In this document: positions 1 to 6,525 of the stretch, piece after piece
Position numbering within the stretch: the first letter of the stretch is position 1
Layout: every line of letters starts with the position of its first letter
NCBI GenBank assembly: GCA_002363575.1
Contig: DEWI01000067.1
Coordinates: 1-12,263 of the forward strand
DNA length: 12,263 bases
Direction: 5' to 3'
DNA from: Verrucomicrobia bacterium UBA3214
GTDB taxonomy: Bacteria; Verrucomicrobiota; Kiritimatiellia; RFP12; UBA1067
Translations under genes and position numbers: made by a program
The notes under the pieces: generated by a model
The model's input: the letters and a program-made list of their open reading frames with translations, nothing else
What the model was told of the DNA's origin: nothing
Database searches by the model: none

Positions 1-1226
1 GTGAAAAGCGTCTTGCCGCCGGGATCTATGGCTTCGATCAATTTCGCGGCGTCCTGGAGCTGGCGAAGCTCCGTCTTCTTTTTCATGAGCGGCCAGAAGC
101 GATCGTATCCGTTAGTCGTCCAGTCCTGGAGGAGCGGGGAGCCGAACGACCCGGCGAACACCATGCAAAGCGCGAGAAGCGCGATGCGCCGCGGCGCCGC
201 CTGCGCGGTCGCGGCCGTTTTCGCCGCGCACCAGGCGGCGGCCAGCGCCATCACCGGCACCTGGTAGTCCTCGTATGGGAACGGCGCGAGCATCTGCACG
301 GCGAATACGGCGAGAAACGCAATGCCCGCGGCATTCGCGAGAAAGCGGCGCGCCCCCTCGCCGGCGTCTTGCGCATCCGCCGCGCTCCCTTCGCGGACCA
401 CATCCGCGGAAGACTGCGTGCGGAATATCGCAAGCGCCCCGAAGACGAAGACCGGCGCATACCATCGCACCAGCCTGCTGAGACTGCCTAGCGCGTAGAG
501 CGCGTTGAATCCGCCGCCGCCGCGCGCCGTGTGATAGGCGATCGCGTCGTGGAAGCCCGGCAGCATGACGCATGGCGCGTATATCGCCGCCAGCCCCAGC
601 GCGCCGCCAAGCCCGAACCACACGAAGCCGAGCGAATACCGGCGGCAGGCGAAGAGCAGCGCCAGACCGGCGGCGCCGAGCGCCGCGCCCGCGGAAATGC
701 GCGCGCCGGCGGCGAACGCCATAGCCAGCCCCGCGGCGAAGAACATCGCGCCTCTTGCGAACGCGCCCTTGCACTTCACCGCGCCGATCCCGTAGAGATA
801 GAAGCCCGCCGAGAGGCACAGCGACGCGAGCGCGTACGTCTTCGGGATGCTCAGATAATATATATGGTACAGATTGCAGCCGAGGAAGGCGAACGCGAGC
901 ACCCCGGCCAGCCCCTTGCGCGACGACGGCGCGGCAAGACGCGCCAGCCCCGCCGCGAACACCAGCCCGACCAGTCCGAGCAGCGCCGTGAAGACGCGCG
1001 CGCCCAGCAGCCCCCAGCGCTCCCACACGAAGCAGAACTTCGAATAGACGAGCGGCAGAAGCGGCCCCTGCGTGTATGCAAAATCCCTGTACGGCATCTT
1101 CCCGCCGTCCACGAGCCGCGCGGCATACAGATACCAGCCTTCATCCTGGTTCAGCCCTCCGAACCAGACAGCCGCGCAAGCGAGGACGGCGAACGCAAGC
1201 GCCGCCAATAGTCCATATCTCTTCAT
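1..1226 (-). CDS. GT-C fold membrane glycosyltransferase, family 39/PMT_2-like (3' end outside window)
   Basis: An integral membrane protein of which 408 codons are present; the C-terminus lies beyond the left edge. The N-terminus has a hydrophobic segment (about residues 4-22), then the luminal motif NQDEGWYLYAARLVDGG (D28, E29) followed by a PYRDF...YTQGP stretch. This is the typical first periplasmic loop of GT-C enzymes of the PMT_2/ArnT type, where the acidic pair binds metal and the lipid-phosphate sugar donor. Several further hydrophobic segments follow to about residue 360, then the start of a soluble domain. Members move a sugar from a polyprenyl-phosphate carrier to protein or lipid in the periplasm; the acceptor cannot be inferred. 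The start is fixed by the need for the first membrane segment; no Shine-Dalgarno sequence precedes it and a perfect TATAAT lies 8 nt upstream, suggesting a leaderless mRNA. The gene lies 82 nt after the acetyltransferase with its own promoter. Confidence 0.82.
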   Translation of the reverse strand, partial: MKRYGLLAALAFAVLACAAVWFGGLNQDEGWYLYAARLVDGGKMPYRDFAYTQGPLLPLVYSKFCFVWERWGLLGARVFTALLGLVGLVFAAGLARLAAPSSRKGLAGVLAFAFLGCNLYHIYYLSIPKTYALASLCLSAGFYLYGIGAVKCKGAFARGAMFFAAGLAMAFAAGARISAGAALGAAGLALLFACRRYSLGFVWFGLGGALGLAAIYAPCVMLPGFHDAIAYHTARGGGGFNALYALGSLSRLVRWYAPVFVFGALAIFRTQSSADVVREGSAADAQDAGEGARRFLANAAGIAFLAVFAVQMLAPFPYEDYQVPVMALAAAWCAAKTAATAQAAPRRIALLALCMVFAGSFGSPLLQDWTTNGYDRFWPLMKKKTELRQLQDAAKLIEAIDPGGKTLF

Positions 1227-1234
1227 CGGCGGGT

Positions 1235-1250
1235 ATTATACCATTTTTCC
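1235..1250 (-). promoter_or_regulatory. Extended -10 promoter of the GT-C gene
   Basis: Reading the minus strand, an A-tract is followed by TGG-TATAAT-ACCCG; the -10 hexamer (1235-1240) is perfect and carries an upstream TGn extension. No convincing -35 is seen at 16-18 bp. Only 8 nt separate the hexamer from the ATG at 1226, so transcription should begin at or next to the start codon. Almost the same sequence recurs on the plus strand at about 4070-4094. Confidence 0.7.
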
Positions 1251-1287
1251 GCGCCCCGCGATGAAGAACGGAGCTCGGAGAAACGGC

Positions 1288-1309
1288 GCGGCGCCCGGCC
1301 GCGCGCCGC
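1288..1309 (-). terminator. Possible weak terminator after the acetyltransferase
   Basis: A 7-bp perfect GC stem (GCGGCGC/GCGCCGC, 8-nt loop) begins at the stop codon of the acetyltransferase and is followed on the minus strand by a poor T-tract (TTTCTCC). The stem is strong but the tail is weak, and in such GC-rich DNA this could be chance. It would separate the hydrolase/acetyltransferase transcript from the separately promoted GT-C gene. Confidence 0.3.
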
Positions 1310-1872
1310 TAGAGGGTTTTGACGATTCGCGCGGGGACGCCAGCGACGACGGTGCGCGGGGGGACGTCGCGCGTCACGACAGCGCCGGCGCCGACGATCG
1401 CGCCTTCGCCGATCGTCACGCCGGGGCAGATCGTGACGCGCGCGCCCAGCCAGACCTTGTCGCAAATCCGCACGGGCTTCGCGAACATGCCGCCGCGCTT
1501 TTCCGGGTCGGGATCGTGGTTCAGGGTGGCGATGATCGTCTGCGGGCCGATCAGGACGTCGTCGCCGATAGAAATCCCTCCCTGATCCTGGAACTGGCAG
1601 CCGGCGTTGATGAAGACGCGCTTGCCGATCGCGGTATTCTTGCCGCAGTCGGTATGGAAAGGCGGGAAAAGCGCGAAAGATTCATCCAGCTCGCGCCCCG
1701 TCAGCTCCTCCATAAGCCGCCGCACTTCGTCCGGCTCGCGGTACGCACCGTTCAGTTCGGCGGTGATGCGCAGCGCCTGCTGGGAAAAGGCGTGGAAGGC
1801 GCGGTGAAGCTCGCTCCCGCAGGGGATGTACTCCGCTTGCGCCATCGCCTTTCTGAATTCCTCTACCGTCAT
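1309..1872 (-). CDS. Sugar O-acetyltransferase, maltose/galactoside acetyltransferase (LacA/Maa) type
   Basis: A 187-residue cytoplasmic enzyme that transfers acetyl from acetyl-CoA to a sugar or related hydroxyl acceptor. An N-terminal helical section (about residues 1-60, the Mac-like part) precedes a left-handed beta-helix of hexapeptide repeats, visible as the ISIGDDVLIGP, VWLGARVTICPGVTIGEGAIVGAG and VVAGVPARIV rows (about 80-185). The LNHD motif places the family's catalytic histidine at residue 119, and FPPFHTDCGKN (69-79) is a typical family signature. Length matches the family (about 180-200). The ATG overlaps the hydrolase stop as ATGA (1869-1872), so the two are translationally coupled. 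A small CAGG/CCTG hairpin (1875-1887) overlaps the likely AGGA ribosome site and could restrict independent initiation. The natural acceptor is unknown; many family members act on several sugars. Confidence 0.9.
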   Translation of the reverse strand: MTVEEFRKAMAQAEYIPCGSELHRAFHAFSQQALRITAELNGAYREPDEVRRLMEELTGRELDESFALFPPFHTDCGKNTAIGKRVFINAGCQFQDQGGISIGDDVLIGPQTIIATLNHDPDPEKRGGMFAKPVRICDKVWLGARVTICPGVTIGEGAIVGAGAVVTRDVPPRTVVAGVPARIVKTL

Positions 1873-2891
1873 TTCAGGTTTTTCCTGTAGAACTCCTCGA
1901 TGCAGTCGAAAGGTATGGCGCCCTTGCCGCCGCCATCGTAGAGATCGGTGTGGTCGGCGCCGGGAACGATGACCAGCTTCTTGTTGGCGCCGGCGAGCTT
2001 CTTGAACGCCGCCTCGCCGAAGTAGCGGCTGTGCGCCTTCTCGCCGTGGAGAACCATCACCGCGCTTTCGATCTCGTCCGCATAGGCGAGGATGGGCGTG
2101 TTGAGCAGCGACAATGCCGACGTCGTGTTCCAGCCGGCGTTCGAGTTCAGCGAGCGCGGATGGTAGCCGCGCGGCGTCTTGTAGTAGGCGTGGTAGCGCT
2201 TCACGAACTCCGGAGCGTCGTCCGGCACGACATCCGGGACGCCGCCGGCGCGCGCGAACGAGCCTGCTTTGGCGTCGGCTGTGCGCTGGGCGCTGAGCGC
2301 GCGGCGCTTGGCCATGCGCGCCTCCTTCGAATCCTCCTTGTCAAAGTATCCGTTCGCCGTCACGCGGTGCATGTCGTACATCGTCGAAGCGATGGTCGCC
2401 TTGATGCGGGTGTCGTTCGCGGCGGCGTTCAGCGCCAGGCCCCCCCAGCCGCAGATGCCGAGAATGCCGATCCGCTCCGGATCGACATCATCGCGGCAGA
2501 CGAGATAATCGACAGCCGCGGAAAAGTCTTCCGTGTTGATATCCGGGGAAGCGACATAGCGCGGCTCGCCGCCCGATTCTCCGGTGTATGAGGGATCGAA
2601 CGCGATCGTCAGGAAGCCGCGCTCGGCGAGCGTCTGCGCGTACAGCCCGGAGCATTGCTCCTTCACAGCGCCGAACGGCCCGGAGACGGCGATCGCCGCG
2701 AAGCCGCCGTGCGGGGCTTGCTCCTTCGGCTTGTACACGTCCGCGACGAGCGCGATGCCGAATCTATTCTTGAATACGGCCTTCGAATGCTCCACTTTGT
2801 CAGACGCGGGAAACGTCTTGTCCCACATTTCGTCCGCCGCCGCGCCGGCTGCGCCGGCGCAGAGCGCCGCCACGGCAATCTCTTTCATCAT
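1869..2891 (-). CDS. Secreted alpha/beta hydrolase with a GICGWGG elbow
   Basis: A 340-residue alpha/beta-hydrolase-fold protein. The N-terminus (MMKEIAVAAL...AAA) is a signal peptide with probable cleavage near residue 19, so it acts in the periplasm or outside. The fold is recognised from SGPFGAVKEQ (70-79, oxyanion region), FDPSYTGESGG (99-108), DPERIGILGICGWGG (137-151) and the closing HGEKAHS (282-288) and GADHTDLYD (311-319) motifs, with His314 the likely catalytic histidine. The elbow GICGWGG has no serine; Cys147 is the only obvious nucleophile, and where the usual GICASGG-type relatives have serine this protein has tryptophan. Many bacterial homologues carry the same variant, so it is a family trait and probably not damage. 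The start is ATG 2891, which has AAAGGAG 7 nt upstream and gives a clean signal peptide; a longer reading to 2966 crosses the promoter. Substrate unknown; ester, lactone or peptide bonds are possible. Confidence 0.85.
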   Translation of the reverse strand: MMKEIAVAALCAGAAGAAADEMWDKTFPASDKVEHSKAVFKNRFGIALVADVYKPKEQAPHGGFAAIAVSGPFGAVKEQCSGLYAQTLAERGFLTIAFDPSYTGESGGEPRYVASPDINTEDFSAAVDYLVCRDDVDPERIGILGICGWGGLALNAAANDTRIKATIASTMYDMHRVTANGYFDKEDSKEARMAKRRALSAQRTADAKAGSFARAGGVPDVVPDDAPEFVKRYHAYYKTPRGYHPRSLNSNAGWNTTSALSLLNTPILAYADEIESAVMVLHGEKAHSRYFGEAAFKKLAGANKKLVIVPGADHTDLYDGGGKGAIPFDCIEEFYRKNLK

Positions 2892-2898
2892 TGCTATG

Positions 2899-2905
2899 CT
2901 CCTTT
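2899..2905 (-). promoter_or_regulatory. Strong ribosome binding site of the hydrolase
   Basis: AAAGGAG on the minus strand, 7 nt before ATG 2891. It decides the start against the in-frame upstream extension that would begin inside or before the promoter. Confidence 0.85.
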
Positions 2906-2937
2906 CATATCGCCAAGCGAGGCGAAAAACGGGCGCT

Positions 2938-2966
2938 ATTATACACCTTCCCGCTCCGTACGACAA
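2938..2966 (-). promoter_or_regulatory. Sigma-70-type promoter of the hydrolase/acetyltransferase pair
   Basis: Minus strand: a perfect -10 TATAAT (2938-2943) lies 17 bp downstream of TTGTCG (2961-2966; 4 of 6 consensus bases). Transcription would start near 2931, giving a leader of about 40 nt containing the AAAGGAG site. This makes the hydrolase independent of readthrough from the LysR gene 126 nt upstream. Confidence 0.75.
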
Positions 2967-3017
2967 ATACGGATTGTTTATCTGTCGGCATAAGCGCCGG
3001 TTATCGTTCCCGCGGCG

Positions 3018-3896
3018 TCACGAGCCTCTTCTCACGGCTTCGACAAGCGCGGCGACGGCGGGAGAAAGCGGCGCGTTCTTCCGCCATGCAAGATAGACAT
3101 CGCTCGTCAGCACGGGTGTGAATGGCCGGAACACCACGCCGCCTGCGAACTCCTGCGGTATCATGCCGTCGATGCAAATAGCCGCTCCCAGTCCGGATTC
3201 GACAAACACCGCCGCGTTGTATATAAGGTTGTAGTTGGCTGCGACGTCCAGCTTTCCGAACGGGCAGCCGAACCACCCGGCGAGAAACTCCTTGACCATC
3301 GCCTGCCGCGAACATATCAACCTTGCGCTGCGCACGTCGCCGGGAGACAGGCGCTTCTTCGCCGCAAGCGGCGAATCGCTCCTGACGGCCAGCCCCCAGC
3401 GGTGGACGTGCGGCAGCGTCAGGTAGTCCAGACCCTCGTAGCGCCCGGGACCGATCAGCACGCCGAGATCGAGCGTCCCCGCGCGAAGGCGCTCGAGAAT
3501 ATCCTCGCCGTTGCCGGAGGTGACGGAGAAATGCAGCTTCGGATTGTCGCGGCAAAGCCCGTTGGCCGCACGCGCCACGAAACGAAAAGCCGGCGTCTCG
3601 CCTGCGCCTATCGAAATCGTCCCTGCGAGGTCGGAGGGCTGCGCAGATTTGATTTCCGCCTCGATGCGCTCGGCAAGCTCGACGAGATCGTCGGCGCGGC
3701 GCTTCAGCGCGGAACCTTTCTCCGTGAGCGCGATCCCGCGCGCCCCGCGCTCGAAAAGCTTCTGCCCGAGCTCGTCCTCGAGCGCGGCGAGCTGCGTGGA
3801 AAGCGCCGGCTGCGAGACATGCAGGCGTTCGGCCGCGCGGGTTATGTTCCCTTCGTCGGCCACGGCGAGAAAATACCTGAGTATCCGTAAATCCAT
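3018..3896 (-). CDS. LysR-type transcriptional regulator
   Basis: A 292-residue regulator, normal size for the family. Residues 1-61 form the winged helix-turn-helix: MDLRILRYFLAVADEGNITR, AAERLHVSQPALSTQLAALE, then FERGARGIALTEKG are all textbook LysR positions. Residues about 90-290 form the two-lobed periplasmic-binding-protein-like effector domain, including the lobe-linking LDLGVLIGP and the FVESGLGAAI helix start. It would bind upstream DNA as a tetramer and respond to a small ligand, which cannot be named. The start is placed at ATG 3896 because MDLxxLRYF is the canonical N-terminus; an in-frame TTG at 3944 would add 16 residues with no family support. No good Shine-Dalgarno sequence precedes the ATG. 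It is divergent from the flavin reductase operon and upstream of the hydrolase on the same strand, so either set could be its target. Confidence 0.93.
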   Translation of the reverse strand: MDLRILRYFLAVADEGNITRAAERLHVSQPALSTQLAALEDELGQKLFERGARGIALTEKGSALKRRADDLVELAERIEAEIKSAQPSDLAGTISIGAGETPAFRFVARAANGLCRDNPKLHFSVTSGNGEDILERLRAGTLDLGVLIGPGRYEGLDYLTLPHVHRWGLAVRSDSPLAAKKRLSPGDVRSARLICSRQAMVKEFLAGWFGCPFGKLDVAANYNLIYNAAVFVESGLGAAICIDGMIPQEFAGGVVFRPFTPVLTSDVYLAWRKNAPLSPAVAALVEAVRRGS

Positions 3897-3983
3897 GGCG
3901 TTTCGCGTTTCAGTCGTCGCGCCTCCGTGCTTTCCTTTTGGCAAGTATCAATCAAAAAAGTCCGTTTCGCGGCGCCAGCGCAT

Positions 3984-4012
3984 ATTATAGTATAATCCGC
4001 GCCGCCGCGCAA
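3984..4012 (-). promoter_or_regulatory. Promoter of the LysR gene
   Basis: Minus strand: TATAAT at 3984-3989 (perfect -10), with TTGCGC at 4007-4012 as a partial -35 (3 of 6) at 17 bp spacing. Transcription would start near 3977, giving a leader of about 80 nt. The -10 is one half of a perfect palindrome shared with a plus-strand TATAAT. Confidence 0.6.
3991..3996 (+). promoter_or_regulatory. Plus-strand -10 box mirrored to the LysR -10
   Basis: TATAAT on the plus strand, one base from the minus-strand TATAAT, so 3984-3996 reads ATTATA-G-TATAAT. There is no good -35 at 16-18 bp, so activity toward the plus operon may need an activator such as the divergent LysR protein. A start near 4003 would give a leader of about 190 nt for the YjdF-like gene. 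Confidence 0.4.
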
Positions 4013-4069
4013 CGGCATGGAGTCCGGCCCATTTTTTGGGTGAAACACGCGCCCATCCTTTCCGGCCAT

Positions 4070-4094
4070 GCGAAAAAATGGTAAAATACCCGGC
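4070..4094 (+). promoter_or_regulatory. Extended -10 promoter of the plus-strand operon
   Basis: Plus strand: an A6 tract followed by TGG-TAAAAT-ACCCG; -10 hexamer TAAAAT at 4082-4087 with a TGn extension. It matches the promoter of the GT-C gene at nearly every position across the A-tract, -10 and ACCCG. Start expected near 4094, about 100 nt before the ATG at 4195. Confidence 0.55.
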
Positions 4095-4194
4095 CGTTGG
4101 CGAATACAGGGATGGCGGCGGAGCCGCGGCCTCGGATGCGCGCAAGCGCAGCTCGCCAAGAGTATCAATAGACGCGCTTGGGAAAATGCAGGGA

Positions 4195-4833
4195 ATGAAA
4201 GATTCAGGAAGACTGGAGATTGCGATGCTGACGGCGATCGCCGCCGCCTCCGTGGCATCCGGAATATCGCCGGCCAGTCGCACCGTCTGGCTGACCGAGA
4301 TGTTCTGGGCATGGGGGCTTTGCGGGATTCTCGCCGCGACATGGCGGAGATTCAAGTTCTCGGCGCTATCGTACGGCTGCTTCTTCGTCTGGTGCATGAT
4401 ACAGGCGATCGGCGCGCACTGGACATTCGAGCTTGTTCCGATGGACTGGCTGAAGGAGCCGCTCGGACTCGTCAGGAATCCGTACGACCGCATCGCCCAT
4501 TTCACGGTGGGATGGTTTGCCTTGCCTTTGGCGGAACTTTACTGGCGGACGCGCATTGCCAGATCCGCAGGAGCGGCGATGTTCTTCGCCGTCGCCACGA
4601 CCGTCGCAATGGCCGGGCTATGGGAGCTTGTGGAGTGGCAGTATGCCGTGATCGACGGCGGCGAGGCCGGCGCGGCTTTTCTCGGTTCGCAGGGCGACGA
4701 ATGGGATGCGCAAAAGGACATTCTCTGCGACACGCTCGGCGCAATATGCGCCATCGCCGCATTCCGCGCCGCGCTGGCGCGCCGCTGCGCCGCCCTTGCA
4801 GGCAAGCGACTTTCCAAAGACAGAACAAACTAA
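4195..4833 (+). CDS. YjdF/DUF2238 family membrane protein
   Basis: A 212-residue inner-membrane protein with about six hydrophobic segments (roughly 9-24, 36-52, 56-77, 103-118, 124-142, 177-195). The family is recognised from NPYDRIAHF (95-103), WELVEW (143-148) and GSQGDEWDAQKDIL (164-177), the conserved acidic and histidine positions of DUF2238 (E. coli YjdF). The biochemical role of the family is not established; the conserved charged residues in or near the membrane hint at metal or substrate binding. ATG 4195 gives a length close to E. coli YjdF; ATG 4186 (three residues longer) is possible, with only weak GGGA ribosome sites for either. It is the first gene of the plus operon, ending 10 nt before the flavin reductase, and is read from the divergent control region. 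Confidence 0.82.
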   Translation: MKDSGRLEIAMLTAIAAASVASGISPASRTVWLTEMFWAWGLCGILAATWRRFKFSALSYGCFFVWCMIQAIGAHWTFELVPMDWLKEPLGLVRNPYDRIAHFTVGWFALPLAELYWRTRIARSAGAAMFFAVATTVAMAGLWELVEWQYAVIDGGEAGAAFLGSQGDEWDAQKDILCDTLGAICAIAAFRAALARRCAALAGKRLSKDRTN

Positions 4834-4843
4834 AAGGAATACG

Positions 4844-5401
4844 ATGAAGAAGAACCTTGGTGCGAAGAACTGGATGTTCCCCATGCCGGTCTTGATGATC
4901 GGCACGTACGCGGAAGACGGGACGCCCGACGTGATGAACGCCGCATGGGGCGGGATTACGCTCGAAGACGAGATAACAATCTGCATCGACACCTCCCACA
5001 AGACATGGGCGAATATCGCCGCGAGGAAGGCTTTCACCGTCGCATTCGGCACGGCGGACGCCGTGAAAGCGTGCGACTATCTCGGCATCGCCAGCGCCAA
5101 CAAGACGCCCGGCAAAGTTGCGAAAAGCGGCTTCACGGTGACGAAGAGCGCGTTCGTGGATGCGCCGGTCGTCAATGAACTTCCGCTCGTTCTCGAATGC
5201 CGGCTGGTCTCGATGAACGAAGAAAACTGCAACGTCGTAGGCAAGATCCTCAACTGCGCCGTCGAAGAAACCGCGATGACGGAAGGCAAGCCGGACGCGG
5301 CGAAGATGAAGCCGCTGTGCTTCGACACCTGCGCGCACGTCTATCGCCTCATGGGCGAAGCCGTCGCCCCCGCATTCTCATGCGGCAAGGAACTGATGTA
5401 A
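4844..5401 (+). CDS. Flavin reductase family protein (FMN-binding split barrel)
   Basis: A 185-residue cytoplasmic flavoprotein of the flavin reductase-like, FMN-binding split-barrel family. The N-terminal stretch with PMPVLMIGTYAEDGTPDVMN (13-32) and the following AAWGGI is the diagnostic FMN-site region, and KTWANIAARKAFTV is a typical second conserved block. Members either supply reduced flavin to partner enzymes or act as FMN-dependent oxidoreductases. The start has AAGGA 5 nt upstream and begins 10 nt after the previous stop; tandem stops (TAA TAG) end the gene. Directly followed by an iron-sulfur flavoprotein-like gene, a pairing often seen in anaerobes, where the two may form an electron-transfer pair. 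The electron acceptor is not predictable. Confidence 0.9.
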   Translation: MKKNLGAKNWMFPMPVLMIGTYAEDGTPDVMNAAWGGITLEDEITICIDTSHKTWANIAARKAFTVAFGTADAVKACDYLGIASANKTPGKVAKSGFTVTKSAFVDAPVVNELPLVLECRLVSMNEENCNVVGKILNCAVEETAMTEGKPDAAKMKPLCFDTCAHVYRLMGEAVAPAFSCGKELM

Positions 5402-5425
5402 TAGCAAACCGAAAGGAGCGAATCC

Positions 5426-6133
5426 GTGATCGACGGAAAACCGTTTGCGATGTTCTTCAACGCAAGCCCGCGCAAAAACTGGAATACAGCGAAGATGCTG
5501 GAAGCCGCGAAGACCGGCGCGGAAGAGGCGGGCGCCGCCGCGGAATTCGTCAATCTCTACGACATCGACTTCCCAGGCTGCAAGAGCTGCTTCGCCTGCA
5601 AACTCAAAAACGCCAGGACGTGCGGCGTCTGCGCCATCCGCGACGCGCTGCGCCCCGTGCTGGAGCGCGCGCGCAATGCGGACGTCCTTGTTCTCGGCTC
5701 GCCTATCTACTTCAGCTATCCGACCGGAGTATATCGCGCGTTCCTCGAACGCCTCGCGTTCCCGGTGTACAGCTACCACTATGAAGACGGGAAGCCGCTT
5801 GTCTGCCGCGACAAGGTCGTCGAGACGGTCAACATTTTCACGATGAACTGTCCCAGGGAAATGATGGCGCGCTTCGAGTATCCCGTTCTCCTCGAGGCGA
5901 ACACGCAGACGCTCGCGACCGTCTTCGGCGCATCCGAGACGCTGTACGCCTGCAACACCTACCAGTTCGCAGACTACTCGCGCTACGACATCACACTCTT
6001 CTCGGAAGAAGAGAAGCGCGCGTATCGCGACGCGCATTTCCAGGAAGATCTCGCCGCCGCGCAAGCCCTCGGCAAGCGCCTCGTCGAAAAGGCGCTCTCA
6101 CACACCGCCGGCGCGCTTCCCGGAAAGGCGTGA
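5426..6133 (+). CDS. Flavodoxin-fold NAD(P)H-dependent reductase with iron-sulfur flavoprotein cysteine motif
   Basis: A 235-residue protein of the NADPH-dependent FMN reductase/flavodoxin-like family. FFNASPRKNWNTAKML (10-25) is the phosphate-binding loop for FMN, and ADVLVLGSPIYFSYPTG (86-101) is the second flavin-contact loop. Between them Cys52, 55, 58, 66 and 69 give CX2CX2CX7CX2C; the first four fit the compact CX2CX2CX4-7C motif that binds a 4Fe-4S cluster in archaeal-type iron-sulfur flavoproteins, so a cluster is likely but not proven. The start is GTG 5426, with AAAGGAG 7 nt upstream. It lies 24 nt after the flavin reductase gene and is probably co-transcribed. A role in low-potential electron transfer or detoxification of reactive compounds is inferred from family and neighbours. 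Confidence 0.88.
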   Translation: MIDGKPFAMFFNASPRKNWNTAKMLEAAKTGAEEAGAAAEFVNLYDIDFPGCKSCFACKLKNARTCGVCAIRDALRPVLERARNADVLVLGSPIYFSYPTGVYRAFLERLAFPVYSYHYEDGKPLVCRDKVVETVNIFTMNCPREMMARFEYPVLLEANTQTLATVFGASETLYACNTYQFADYSRYDITLFSEEEKRAYRDAHFQEDLAAAQALGKRLVEKALSHTAGALPGKA

Positions 6134-6135
6134 GC

Positions 6136-6198
6136 ATGCAGGCCGCTTGCAGGCACGGGGAAACGATAGCTGCCGGGAAGACGGGTGCGGAGATATGA
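6136..6198 (+). CDS. Possible 20-codon coupled ORF before the cysteine-cluster gene
   Basis: ATG 6136 starts 2 nt after the flavodoxin stop with GGAAAGG 7 nt upstream, a good ribosome site lying inside the previous gene's last codons. It encodes 20 residues (MQAACRHGET...) and its TGA (6196-6198) overlaps the ATG of the next gene as ATGA. The next gene has only a too-close GGAG, so this ORF could deliver ribosomes to it. No homology is recognised; it may have no function as a peptide. Confidence 0.4.
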   Translation: MQAACRHGETIAAGKTGAEI

Positions 6199-6521
6199 CG
6201 CAAGCCTTCCAATGCCGCCGCTGCGGCGCATGCTGCCGCATCAAAGACGGGATCGTCCGCGTCTCGGAAGCAGAAATCGCCCGCATTGCCGCATATCTCG
6301 GCATGAGCGAGGCGGATTTCATCGCGCGCGAGACGGAAATCGCGCCCGACCGCAAGAGCCTGATGCTGAAAAGCCTTCCAGACGGAGCGTGCGCATACTT
6401 GACGGCCGGCAATCTTTGCCGCATCAATTCCGTCAAGCCAGACAAGTGCCGCACGTTCCCTTTCGAGTGGACCAACGCAGACTCCGCGCAGACATGCCCA
6501 GGCCTGCGAAGCACTCCCTAG
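6195..6521 (+). CDS. YkgJ family cysteine cluster protein (CxxCxxCC)
   Basis: A 108-residue cytoplasmic protein. The motif FQCRRCGACC puts cysteines at 7, 10, 13 and 14; further cysteines at 66, 75, 85 and 101 complete the family's usual set of eight, including the CRxFPF block (85-90). The family (UPF0153) is thought to bind zinc or an iron-sulfur cluster; its cellular role is not settled. ATG 6195 is chosen because members begin just before the first cysteine pair. It has only GGAG 2 nt away, and its start overlaps the stop of a 20-codon ORF, so translational coupling is likely. It is the last gene of the plus operon, and its stop lies 4 nt from the end of a convergent gene remnant. Confidence 0.88.
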   Translation: MTQAFQCRRCGACCRIKDGIVRVSEAEIARIAAYLGMSEADFIARETEIAPDRKSLMLKSLPDGACAYLTAGNLCRINSVKPDKCRTFPFEWTNADSAQTCPGLRSTP

Positions 6522-6525
6522 GCCG

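Noticed and set aside
112..1026. A 304-codon minus-strand open frame
   Set aside because: Overlaps the GT-C gene in another frame; arginine- and alanine-rich, with no hydrophobic pattern or start signal.
2892..2966. N-terminal extension of the hydrolase to an upstream start at 2966
   Set aside because: The extension covers the strong ribosome site and the TATAAT/TTGTCG promoter and would bury the signal peptide; ATG 2891 explains the sequence better.
3897..3944. TTG start at 3944 for the LysR regulator
   Set aside because: It would put 16 extra residues before the canonical MDLxxLRYF N-terminus.
4036..4194. TTG start at 4036 for the YjdF-like gene
   Set aside because: The added 53 residues are not family-like and cross the extended -10 promoter at 4082-4087.
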